Below are positions 1 to 9,831 of a stretch of 18,486 nucleotides of DNA, piece after piece. Location: the NCBI GenBank assembly GCA_003024985.2, contig PXIH01S0001103.1, one strand, 5' to 3'. The DNA comes from Euperipatoides rowelli. Taxonomy: Eukaryota > Onychophora > Udeonychophora > Euonychophora > Peripatopsidae. Position 1 is the first letter of the stretch, and each line of letters starts with the position of its first letter. A program made the translations under genes and the position numbers. The notes under the pieces were generated by a model. The model worked only from the letters and a program-made list of their open reading frames with translations, was not told the origin of the DNA and ran no database searches.

Positions 1-575
1 TTTTTTTTTTTTCAAACTACCAAAAAATAAAAAAAATAAATGGGAAAAGGGAGGGTCATTAATGTAGTGCCTATGGACAGCATGATTAGGGGGATTCTTT
101 CAACTTTACTTATCTAATTTAAAGATCCCTGGATTCACAACACATGAAAAGCACTGCACTAAATCATGTTTTGAATCTAATCAAATAGCTTCTCTATCTA
201 GCCTAAAACCCCAAGCATAAGTTGACAAATTGCAGTTTTGCTCTAAAAAAAAAAAAAAAAACAGCATCTTGGCATCTTTTTAAGAAGTAGGCTAGTTTTG
301 AAACATTGGCTAGTAGTTATGGATTCTTTAAAATAGAATTTAAAATCAAATGTTATATTTGTTTAGCTGATGTACAACTAACAAACTAAACATTTGATAT
401 TCTAATCAATTATCGGTACTAATAAATAGTGTTTTTAAAAATCCAAAAATTACGAAATTTTAATAAAAAAAACATCTGGATACATTTTTAAATGTGAAAA
501 AGTATAACACACCTGAGGGAAAGAGAATGTCAGGTCAACGTTCTCTAGGTAGGTACCCCAATAGTAATCTCCTCA
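1..575. other. AT-rich intergenic DNA, nothing coding seen
   Basis: Starts in a T run and has an A run near 246-261. On the minus strand TTCTCTTTCCCTCAG (about 519-533) looks like a splice acceptor, but the following frame (VCYTFSHLKMYP) is AT-rich and unrecognised. Confidence 0.5.
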
Positions 576-627
576 ATCCTAATTTGGACATACAACTTTT
601 AATAGAATACAAATGTCCAATTAGGAT
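576..627. repeat. 15-bp inverted repeat with 21-nt loop
   Basis: ATCCTAATTTGGACAT (576-591) pairs with ATGTCCAATTAGGAT (613-627), with one extra T in the left arm. The stem mixes all four bases, so it is unlikely to be A/T chance. It lies about 220 bp from the larger hairpin and shares the word CCAATT/AATTGG with it. Confidence 0.55.
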
Positions 628-847
628 ACTGTAATTTAATTTTAATTATATCCATATTGATAAAAACTATTAGCTTCATAATAAAAATTATATATTCTTA
701 AATCGGTTTAATGTACTTAAATTATTATATTTACAATAGCTAATTATTACTATTATTATTTAAGCTTCTCTATATCTTTACAATATATCCAATTAAATCC
801 CTAATATTTTTTTTTTGTGTTTCACCAGGTTTTTTTTGTTCTTAAAA

Positions 848-958
848 GTTGACGTTTTAATTGGGTTATCTTCCAACTATCATCAGAAAATTATACTAAT
901 ACAATTTAGTGCCTTATTTTCTGATATAGTTGAAAGCTAGTCCAATTGAAATGTCAAC
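848..958 (+). repeat. 111-bp hairpin with wobble-compatible changes
   Basis: The left arm starts GTTGACGTTTTAATTGG and the reverse complement of the right arm starts GTTGACATTTCAATTGG. Continuing inwards, both share CAACTAT and TCAGAAAAT blocks, giving a stem of about 44 bp around a loop of roughly 20 nt. Most differences are transitions, and in a plus-strand transcript four of them become G-U pairs while only a few are true mismatches or bulges. It may be a MITE, an old fold-back, or a structured RNA precursor. No TA or longer target duplication is obvious. Confidence 0.6.
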
Positions 959-1559
959 GTCAGTTTAAACATGTTTACAATATTCATCCATTCAAATATC
1001 CAATTAAATAAATGTAATACAGTATTTAAAAACAAAAAGCCTCTTAAAATTATGTATTGGACATCCAAGTATTGAATTAAGTCAAAAAGCAAAAATTTCA
1101 GGTAAATAATTTTATTTTTGTTAACAAATAAACATATAAAACAAATTCCACAAGTACTGTACTGTATAAATTTCAATTTTTATTAACATAACTAATCAAC
1201 AGTTTTTTTAGTATAGTTATATCTTCAACTATTTTCTTAATATTCTAGTTATTTATTGTATTAGCTTCAAAGCTCATCAGGAAGAAGAAAAAAAAAAGAT
1301 AAAAAAAGGCACTTATTTTTTTAAAAAAAAAAAAAAATCAAATTTTTATAACATTGTATATTATAAAAAAAAAACTGAATATACATGTCAAGACAAAACT
1401 TATAAAAAGCATTTATTTACGGAAAATCAACTAACTGAAAGATAATTTCTTTTGGTCCAGTTTAGCAACATGATTCAGAAGTGACAGCTTATGGAATGTT
1501 ATCAACATTCATTAATGTGGAACACTAAATGAATTATTACATCTTAAATCTGATTTTAA
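959..1559. other. AT-rich intergenic DNA, nothing coding seen
   Basis: Homopolymer A and T runs (notably 1321-1336) and scattered ATTTA words. The open frame on the minus strand here is low-complexity Ile/Leu/Phe and has no family signature. Confidence 0.5.
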
Positions 1560-2000
1560 TACTATACTACAGTATATGTTTACAGAATATATAGTAACAT
1601 ACTGGATATTAGATACAGTATGTATACAAACTATGTGTGTGTATGTGTGTACATGTAGTGTATACTGTGTAAGTATATAGAGTATCTAGTTTTATATTAC
1701 ATATACACTGTACAGCATACTACATACAGAATATACTCTGTGTATATACAGTACATACACATTATGAATAGAGTATATCTATGCAGAATGTGCATACACA
1801 ATGTAGTGTATATTCAATAATTTTTAATTAGCTTATTTTTGCAAGGAAACCTTTTCTACAATATACAGTATAATGTACATGTATACTGTATATACACTAT
1901 AGATGTACATATATACACAGTATATTATATATACAGAGGGTATACACAGTACATACAGATGTATAATGCATATATTCACACACACTAACACATATAGTCT
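1560..2000. repeat. Large irregular TACAGTATA array with a short non-repeat interruption
   Basis: TATACTGTATA and ACATACAGAATA type words fill about 1560-1810 and 1855-2000, with GT-rich patches at 1637-1652. Non-repeat sequence at about 1812-1854 (AATAATTTTTAATTAGCTTA and on) separates the halves. It shares the exact 17-mer TATACTGTGTAAGTATA (1661-1677) with the array at 12868-13425. Confidence 0.75.
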
Positions 2001-3021
2001 CTATAGACTGTACATATAAAGTTATATTAAATAAAGTACACAAATACTTAAACTGTCAATGCTGATGCTGGCTACATAAAACATACATTAAATGTCGTTT
2101 CTTTTCACTACCTTTCATAGTCATCAATTTAAACAATAATTTAATGACTAGGATAAAATACTTGGAACACAAAGCTGTATTCACTGGTTACTATTTACAG
2201 ATATAATTAACATTCAATGATTACACAGTTGTAATATTTTCTGAGCAGAACATCGTTTTTTTTTTTTTGGTAATGGAATGTCCACTAATATACAATTGAA
2301 TAAAATCAGACATAATAAATTAAAAATAAAAATATTAAAGTATATTCACATTTTTACAAGAATTCGTTTGTATTGATGAAAAGAGATTTAAACAAATCAA
2401 ATCTCAAGAAGTTTGGACAGTCAAATTCAATTTTATTTTTTAAAAAAAAGCCAATTTTACAACATATAAATAATGATGAATTTTTCTCTTTTTAATAGAA
2501 TGCTAACTCAAAATTTTTTTTTTTTTTTTTTAATTAATGTTCCAGCTAGCCTATATTAATAGTGATCACCTACTGTTTACTTTTAAGCAACATGCAACAC
2601 CACCTATTTCATCCAACAGACTTCTAACTAGTCCATAATTAATGACAAACTTATTTTTTTTTTTACTATTTAAACTTTCTAGAGTCCATAAATTGTATTT
2701 CTTTTATTATTTTATATAAAATATGAAATATATTGAGATTCGTTTTTTAAACAAATATATTATAGTAGTGTGACAAAAAATAATTCCCTGTACCGGTATT
2801 ATCTAAAAAAATAAAAATAAACTTGTAAAAAAAAAAAAAAAAAAGTATTTTAGATTTCTGAATTATATTAGAAATATTCTAATTGATAGTTCTGGCTTTT
2901 TAGAATAAAAACTACTGCAGGGTGTTTAAAAAATTATGGACTACTACTCTAAAAAAAATGATTAAAGTACTATAATTTATTTAAAATATACCAGCATAAG
3001 TCTCATCAAAATTGACTCAAA
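2001..3021. other. AT-rich intergenic DNA with long homopolymers
   Basis: Contains a T run at about 2514-2531 and an A run at about 2828-2844. I see no gene, inverted repeat of note or transposon ends that pair. Confidence 0.5.
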
Positions 3022-3089
3022 CTTCAGATGTCTCTCCCCTGTCCCAATTTCTCACTCTCTAGTTTATCAATGTCTCTGTACATCTGAAG
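3022..3089. repeat. Perfect 10-bp inverted repeat with 48-nt spacer
   Basis: CTTCAGATGT at 3022-3031 is the exact reverse complement of ACATCTGAAG at 3080-3089. The spacer is pyrimidine-rich on the plus strand. Confidence 0.6.
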
Positions 3090-3092
3090 CAT
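3024..3092 (-). other. Short coding-like frame within an inverted repeat, unassigned
   Basis: A minus-strand ATG at 3090-3092 opens MLQMYRDIDKLESEKLGQGR then DI and a TGA at 3024-3026. The composition is charged and helix-like. The adjoining minus-strand frame reads DLNIEEQDASDVQRH from a possible acceptor near 3119. The GC content is higher than around it. On the plus strand the same segment looks like a pyrimidine-rich tract ending in CTAG. I recognise no family and consider it possibly a fossil exon or repeat fragment. Confidence 0.2.
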
Positions 3093-3364
3093 CTTGCTCT
3101 TCAATGTTTAAGTCTGTATATTGAATGAAGGGGAAAAAATATTTGGCTTAATTTAATTACTAATCACAAACAGCATAATTGCTTAACTAGACCTATGGTA
3201 CAGTTATGCATTACATTTTTTGCGACACCAAGATAATTTTATGCTAGATGATTAAAAAATACATTTTGGCATAAGGTCAAATTAAATTCTGGCCTTAAGC
3301 GATGGAAATATTGACAATTTCTGGATGTCATCTGAAAGGAATCTGAACCTATTTATCTCCAAGG

Positions 3365-3372
3365 AAGTTAGA
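3365..3372. repeat. Left 8-bp target site duplication of the hAT-like element
   Basis: AAGTTAGA, differing at two positions from its partner GAGATAGA at 5130-5137. The 8-bp length supports the hAT assignment. Confidence 0.55.
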
Positions 3373-5129
3373 CAGAGCCGGCCACAGAAAATATAAGGAA
3401 CCCAGGCTCCGAGCTGTACATAGGGCCACAGAAAAAGAGGAACAAAAAAAAAAAATTTTAATATCTATAAATTTAATTATATGATAGTGTATAATTTGTG
3501 TACTAATAAAGCATTTTTTAACCAGTATGTGATAGAAACAAGGCTACTCGTACAATACTTTTAAATTCAGCGATAGACAATCATTCCCATTCTTGTATTT
3601 CTAGATATTATTTTTCATAGGAATATATTATCTATACACTATAGGTCGAAATTCGACTAATAAGAAAATTTCCTTTGTAAAAAGCCGCCACAACGCTAAA
3701 CAATGAATGTTTTAATTTTATTATATAAATTTTAGCTATTGCACTCCCTCTCCATATAAACTTTAACTCTGCCAAATCTCACACTCCTCCGTGNNCNCAA
3801 TATGNTTAAAAAGGGATCCAAAGTTTTCCCTTCACATATTAATATATAGATACTGTAGACTAATTTTCTTTCTTATCCCTGTTTCAATTCTAACCTTTTT
3901 TAATTGTGATTAGCACAATAATTTTCAGGCATAAATTAACAAGGTCAATTCGGCAAAACAAGAACAATATATGCAGACAAATAATGGATTAGAAAGATTG
4001 CCAAGTAAAAAAGTAGAAAAAATGCTTTTACTCTATCGATATCAGGCTTGTAAATCGAAATCTGTTATTTAGCAAATAACTAAAAGAAGTCAGTTCTTTA
4101 CGCTTTCTTTTTTTAAATTTAGTTCTAGGCTAAAAAATTATTAAAGGTTATACTTTCGTGATCTTTATTACCTGAAAAATAAGTGGCTGTAATCAACTAC
4201 TTCTTGAAAATCAATTCCTGGATGATTTGGATTTATCTGATAATAATTATTCATCATCATCAGAAGGAAGTGAAAATTTATCAGAAGGCAGAAGCAAGTA
4301 ATTATAGCAAAGATTCAAATTCTGATTTTTGTTTTGATGAATGTTGCAGCTTATCAGGCCCCAATTCGAGCCGTTTCAAACGCTCATGAAATTGATAATT
4401 TATCTGAAAATATTTTGCATTCACATATTGAATTACATGACCTGTTTTCCTGATGTGAAAGTAAGGCCTAAACTAATGTGTAGATACCGGTTTCAAAATA
4501 AATATACTGTAAGCCTACCTGTATAATAAATAGTAAACATGCAATCGATTGGCTAACTTTATTATTAATTTAATTATTATGAGTTATTATTATCCAAAGT
4601 TGTTTGCATTTCAGAAATAAAATAATGATCTAACAAAATAAAATATGAGGGGCGGGAAAGGACTTTACAAAAGTAGATTTCAAATTTTAAAATTAAATTG
4701 TAGTTAAATGTTTATTTATAGAATATCTTCTATTATTGTATTTTATTTGATTAAAATATGTTTTATTAGATGGTTATGTGTCAAGCTGTAAATAAAATTA
4801 CTTAGAAAAGTGTGTGTGGTGGGGAAGGGGAGCTTTATCTTTAAACTAATTGAAATTTTAATGGTATTTAGAAAAATATCTTGTGATGATAATGGCACAA
4901 TTTTATTTTTTAATGATAGTGATTATTAAAATTGTAACAAAATTATGATAAAGTGTTTATGTCTGTATTCATGATGCTTCAAGAACTATTGCACGAAGCC
5001 GAACAGAGAATAAGTCTCCTCGAATACAATTTATTATATTTTTTTTCATGAAAAGATAGCCAAGTTTTTTTTATAATTGAGAAATTTTTAGTGGCCCTAA
5101 AAATTAATTTATGGGAAAGGCCGGCCCTG
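3373..5129. mobile_element. hAT-like DNA transposon, degenerate (1757 bp)
   Basis: The left end CAGAGCCGGCC matches the reverse complement of the right end, CAGGGCCGGCC, at 10 of 11 positions. A subterminal AGGGCCAC occurs near both ends in inverted orientation (around 3421 and 5092). Flanking 8-mers AAGTTAGA (3365-3372) and GAGATAGA (5130-5137) agree at 6 of 8 positions, as expected for an aged hAT target duplication. The inside has no intact transposase. It contains ambiguous bases at 3794, 3795, 3797 and 3805, and an acidic open frame at 4176-4301. hAT superfamily is inferred from the ends and duplication length only. Confidence 0.7.
4176..4301 (+). pseudogene. Acidic low-complexity coding remnant inside the hAT-like element
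   Basis: One plus-strand frame runs open from 4176 to a TAA at 4299-4301 and reads ENQFLDDLDLSDNNYSSSSE and then GSENLSEGRSK. A different frame continues with DSNSDFCFDEC around 4312-4347, then is lost. Acidic Ser/Asp-rich segments like this occur at the N-termini of transposases, notably piggyBac-type, but no catalytic residues are seen and the element ends do not look like piggyBac. It may be cargo or an old nested insertion. There is no usable start codon. Confidence 0.3.
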
Positions 5130-5137
5130 GAGATAGA
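5130..5137. repeat. Right 8-bp target site duplication of the hAT-like element
   Basis: GAGATAGA directly follows the right terminus and is the partner of 3365-3372. Confidence 0.55.
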
Positions 5138-6506
5138 ACACATTTTTTTTTTTGGAATTACTGTCATATAGAAATGGTAATGTATTTAATATTGTATTTA
5201 CCTTCAGTACTATTCATGATACTATAATGGCAGTATTTTAAACTGTAAAAAAATATATGAAAACACAAATGAAAATATAAACACCAGTGAATACAGCAAC
5301 AAACCTGTTTAAATAATACTAAATTTTAAAAAGTACAAGATAAAATCACCTAAATAAATATAGGATATTTTTTTTCTTCTTTTTTACTGAGAAAAACCAG
5401 AATTACAAAATATTAAATGGAAATAAACCACATGAAATTTTAGCAGAAAACCCCTTTAAAAAAAAATAGTGGCAGCAGGCCTCACTGTATAAGCTCAACC
5501 TATAAATAATTTATACAACACAAAATAGTTTATACAGCTATCATTTACAGAAATAAATATGTATCATATAAAAATCAGACAAAGTCTTTTTAAGATATTA
5601 TCTATAATAATTCAAGGGGTATGTACACAGCATGTTTATATTGTAAAAATAAAATCATGAAACATATGTGAAATTACTTTATGAAAGTATATACACCAGA
5701 TTAATATTTAAAAGGTTAAAAAAAAGTATTATACTGTATTTTGTAAAAATTTCTAAAAAAAAATATTCTGTGAACTGATATTTTAAAAATACTACTACTA
5801 CTATTGATCTTTTATAATTCATCCAGTTTTCTTTGATCTATAACTACTGTTGCTCTCATTGTTTCCAAAATTCAATAAATAAATTTGAAAGTCTTAGGAC
5901 ATTTTTTTTTACTGATTAAAAATGTTGGAAAATCTTAGCAAACATTTAATCTCCTTAATAATTTGATTGTAACTCTAATTCTTAACCATTTGTCAAAGTA
6001 TGGACTCGTTATCCAAAGTTTTCAAACTAAACTATCTTTTAGAAACGACAGCCTTTTTGGTAGTTCACCGTTGATGAAGAAGGCCTGTCAACATTCAAGA
6101 TATACAGTATGTATCATATTACATAATATTACCAGGGAAGACAATAGCGTGGATTGTAAGTAAGGGCAGAGAAAAAATGTGCTAAGGCTATAAAAAATTG
6201 GTCACGTTCTGCATTTTTATTAAAAGTATTTTTGCTGAAATATTTTTAAATTATTATTTAATATAATTTTATAGCCGTTCTGTTTACTTAAACATATCAC
6301 AAATCAAATTCCATATACTCTTTTAATTCTAAAATTTAATTTTTTTCATTTGCTAATGAAGTAATGTTTCAGGAAATAGTTGATCAGCATGGAATTTCAG
6401 TCTGGACAGGTATCATAATTTTAATCAATTTGGCTCAACTAACAAAATTAAAAGCTCTATCTTGAATGATAAATTGCACAAGTGCATCCATAATTGCTTT
6501 TGCATG
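5138..6506. other. AT-rich intergenic DNA, nothing coding seen
   Basis: Only low-complexity sequence. The plus-strand open frame at 5963-6163 has no recognisable features and ends at a TAA within GTAAGTAAGG, which resembles a splice donor by chance. Confidence 0.5.
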
Positions 6507-6596
6507 CTTGCTAGGCTAGTGGGAGGTAATTTCGATTTTTTTTTAAAAGGCTGTTATTTTTCCACTTTTCAATGTGGAAACAGAAAAGCTAGCAAG
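6507..6596. repeat. Nested inverted repeats
   Basis: CTTGCTAG (6507-6514) pairs with CTAGCAAG (6589-6596), and inside it TTTCCAC (6559-6565) pairs with GTGGAAA (6574-6580), extended by CTGTT/AACAG. It could fold as a two-part stem. No element ends or target duplications are seen. Confidence 0.4.
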
Positions 6597-8095
6597 TGAT
6601 AACTTTCCTATATGGGCTACTATTTTTTGTCATGTTAACACCATAATTTACTCTAACATTATTTAAACACCAACAAACTAACTTTTATCTACAACTTTAT
6701 CATTGCTGTCAGTATGAAATCCAAAGTTTTTCAAAACATTACTCCTCATTAATTTAGGTGTAATTAATTCCTTATGGTGAGCATGGATGATTTCATTAAT
6801 AAATAAAATCTAAAAACTAAAATGTATTGTAGCCCATGTGCTTAGAGCAGGCCAAAGTGTTTCAATATTTTATACATAACTTTCTTATTTGGCTAATAAT
6901 CTTTTTACTTCATTTTCCTTTCTCAACATTTTTCAGGATTCAAATGCTAAACACTGACCTACTGAACTTTACCTTTCATATTTTTTTTTTTTTTTTTGCA
7001 GCTTGCTATAAATAGGCACTGTATTACTGTCACTATCCCTCAACATGTGTATCAACTGAAAATAAAAATTATATCAATATGATAACATTTTTTCAAACTC
7101 TTAGGGAAGTTAGACTAGTTGAGCCTTCTTAACTTTCAAGTGCCACACCTGACAGGTTGTTCCAAAAATAATATATTTCATGATATTAACTGTATAAATA
7201 AATTACAATGTTTACAAAATAATGCATTTAAAAATAATAATTATCAAAAAACTATTTATAAATATTTTTTTTTTTTTTTAAATTAATTTAATAAGCATAA
7301 AGCCGGTCTTGCACTTATTATAATCAAACTTTTATTTATAAATCAAGTGCTTTTTCAAAATGTATTTAGCTTTATTATTTATTATAAACTAACAAAAGTA
7401 ATTATTAAATAAGTACAGGTACAGTATGCTAGTTTATGTAAAGTGTATTATGGCAAATGTCAAAAAAAAAAAAAAAAGTGATACAAAATTATATAGCTTC
7501 TTATGAATGACGAACCTTCAATTCATTCTTAATTATATTATAAATAGTAATTAGATGTACTGTACAATATACATTGTATGGCCTAAATACATTTATCAAT
7601 TAAGATTTTCCACTTTTCTAACATCTATCATAACATACTGTATATGAGTAATATATTCCTTCCTTTTCTTGTGATGCAGTTTATTTTCAGTGATTCAAAC
7701 ATACAAAAAATTAAATTATAAGTATACAAAGCTGGAAAAATTAAATGAACTAAAATCTAATTAATCATTTGTTATGTTTACAATGTCANTGGAAAAAAGA
7801 GAGCAATGACAAATGAACTTTGCATAGAAAAGGAAATAATTAAATATAATTACAATAGAAGTCAAGGCCTGACAGACTCAGACAAAGCTTTTGAAGATTA
7901 ACATGCACCTTTTTTTCGGTTTCATTTTTCTATGCAAGAAGGTGAATATTCATATCTGCATAAAAGTGTTATGGAAGCTTAATAAATTATTTCTTATTTT
8001 TTAAAAATAAAGTCGTAATCATTATCACAAAAATGTACATATTTTGATATTGGGTCAAAGCTCAGGACATTTGCAAATACAAATACAAATATGTC
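6597..8095. other. AT-rich intergenic DNA with homopolymers and one ambiguous base
   Basis: T runs at about 6980-6996 and 7266-7279, an A run at about 7460-7475, a brief TACTGTACAATATACA tract near 7558-7580, and an N at 7789. No gene seen. Confidence 0.5.
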
Positions 8096-8130
8096 GGACA
8101 ACAACAGACTATAGTCCAGCGAGGTTGTCC
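8096..8130. repeat. Nested inverted repeat
   Basis: GGACAAC (8096-8102) pairs with GTTGTCC (8124-8130), enclosing the perfect 10-bp palindrome GACTATAGTC (8107-8116). The size is too small for a tRNA. It overlaps the end of the coding-like fragment on the minus strand. Confidence 0.5.
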
Positions 8131-8210
8131 CTAGTCTTTTGGTCTCCATACTTCTCAGGATCGGATTTTAATTTTGCTCTTGAACACCTCATACTTAGAT
8201 CTTGAACACC
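8109..8210 (-). pseudogene. Short coding-like fragment with an RAKLKSDPEKYG motif
   Basis: The minus strand is open from 8210 to a TAG at 8109-8111. The last part reads RAKLKSDPEKYGDQKTRDNL then AGL. Sequences of the form R-x-K-L-K-(S/A)-D-P-E-K-Y followed by a basic helix recur in proteins encoded by invertebrate transposons and retroelements, from general knowledge, so this may be a transposon protein scrap. It lacks the long basic helix that normally follows. A 22-bp tandem duplication just upstream shifts the frame. Confidence 0.3.
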
Positions 8211-8221
8211 TCATACTTAGA
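8178..8221. repeat. Perfect 22-bp tandem duplication
   Basis: TCTTGAACACCTCATACTTA followed by GA occurs twice head to tail, at 8178-8199 and 8200-8221, with no differences. The perfect identity in a region where other repeats are badly decayed suggests a recent duplication. An assembly artefact is also possible. Confidence 0.9.
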
Positions 8222-9521
8222 AATGACCGAACTTAAGTCTAAATTAATCAAGAACCCTTTCCTTTTGTTTGTTTGTTTAGCCTAATCTTTAAATGAATAT
8301 GAAATATTCATTTTACAATCAGGGTAGGACTAACAGAAGGCATTAAAATAAATTGGATTAAAGATAATATGCCAACAATATTACATTAAACTCCTGGACA
8401 TTCAGGTAACTACCAATTATTTAGATTTTACTCATTATTAACATAACTTTTGTGTGGAAATTATATTTTCACTACATAAGTTTGTAACAAATTCATTAAG
8501 TCAAGTTTTGCCTGGAAGCCAACAACATAGGCTTCTTTTTCTACAAACAATACAATCTGTTCATATTATTTTCAATGTGAAAAGTTATTACCTCCACATT
8601 ATTTAATAATAATTTTTACAGTAAGTTATGTTATACCCCAATTCAAACGTTTCTTTCCACCTCAAATAAAAAATTTATGGTTACACAAATTTTATATATT
8701 CTAGTATATAAATTTCCAACATTTTAAAAGTAAAAAATAAACAAAAATTTGATGAATTAATATACTGTACCTTATGTAATTATGATTCAAGTGTCTTTAG
8801 TATAAACAACATTTTAAGAATTTAAAAGCTCAAGAATTTTATAATATATTTAGAATATATTACTAGGTAATAAACAAACTCAGCAGAGAGCATTAGTAGA
8901 CAGATCAATCTTTAAAGTAGCAAAAAAAAAATAAGTCTGCCAATGAAGGCATAAGCACAAATACAATTTTACGTTTCTAGGTGGCGTATAGGGCAATAAA
9001 ACTTGCCTTTTATATTTTACAAATAAATATCTGAAATAATCTAATTCCCAAAATTGATACTTTGGCCCAAAATCATTTAAAAAATGACTTAGCATATTTA
9101 AATTTTTTGTTTCAACAGCATTAGAAAACATTTAGCTATTATAAAATGAAGGCAAGAAAAGAATTATTGAACTGTTGATGAAAAATGGAAATATTAGCAT
9201 AATACTTTTAAATATATTTTGTTCTTTAAGAGTTTGAAAGAAAATTATTGAACAATTTTCAATATTATTTTAGTTGTTTTTTTTTTTGTAAAAAAAAAAA
9301 AATATGCACTATAGAAATATCGATTTGGAAAATTTAAAATAAATACACGAACAAAATGATGATTTGTGTTGAAACTTGATTATATCAATATAAAAATGTA
9401 TTAATTCTTCCAATAAAATCTTAAATATTCCTAAGATTTGCCAGCAAATTATTTACAAACAGTAAGCCACTAATCTCTAAGATAGTTTTAACAAAAATAA
9501 TACTGCAAACAACTGTATTTT
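8222..9521. other. AT-rich intergenic DNA, nothing coding seen
   Basis: A short GTTT tetranucleotide run lies near 8265-8278. The minus-strand open frame at 8880-9131 is aromatic-rich with no domain that I recognise and looks like a chance opening. Confidence 0.5.
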
Positions 9522-9596
9522 TTATTCACTACAAAACCAATGACTTTCATGGTGGTGAATGTAATTGCCTCCGACTTCTAGAGTGCCTGCTGCCAT
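9522..9596 (-). other. Short GC-richer reading frame, unassigned
   Basis: Minus-strand ATG at 9594-9596 opens a 24-codon frame, MAAGTLEVGGNYIHHHESH followed by WFCSE and a TAA at 9522-9524. It is more GC-rich and codon-like than its surroundings. An AG that could serve as an acceptor precedes the GCACTC. The sequence could be the tail of an exon, a conserved piece of a repeat, or chance. The plus strand of the same segment is also partly open. I do not recognise a family. Confidence 0.2.
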
Positions 9597-9678
9597 GATT
9601 TGGAATAGTTTTAAATATATGTCCATATTCTACAGTGGCATATAACTTAAGTCTTCATACTATATAAAGTATATATAG

Positions 9679-9831
9679 CAGGGCTCAAAATAAATAATTC
9701 AAAATACCATTTTCTAAACAAAAATGTATGACATTAATCAAAGTAAATATCAAACATACTTCTGTCATAATGAAATCAAGTTCAAAGAGTAATTACTGCT
9801 AATCACTGCTTTTATTCTATTTTAAGCCCTG
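9679..9831. mobile_element. Candidate hAT-type MITE (153 bp)
   Basis: The left end reads CAGGGCTCAAAATAAA and the reverse complement of the right end reads CAGGGCTTAAAATAGA, two differences over 16 bases. CAGGG ends are typical of hAT elements. There is no coding capacity inside. The flanking 8-bp segments (ATATATAG and TACTGTGA) do not match, so the target duplication is lost, or the pairing of these ends is coincidental. Confidence 0.5.

Noticed and set aside
937-1176. 79-codon minus-strand open frame
   Set aside because: Hydrophobic low-complexity Ile/Leu/Phe/Tyr sequence, overlaps the right arm of the hairpin, and has no family signature. Typical of A/T-rich chance frames.
3643-3659. GGTCGAAATTCGAC resembling a tRNA T-arm
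   Set aside because: No acceptor stem, anticodon arm or D-arm at the right distances; it is a near-palindrome.
3794-3805. Cluster of N bases as a possible assembly join
   Set aside because: Isolated ambiguous calls within otherwise continuous sequence, with further single Ns at 7789 and 11284; most likely base-calling uncertainty.
5963-6163. 66-codon plus-strand open frame followed by GTAAGTAAGG
   Set aside because: No recognisable domain, no convincing acceptor upstream, and the donor-like string sits on the stop codon.
8880-9131. 83-codon minus-strand open frame
   Set aside because: No motif recognised and composition follows the local base bias.
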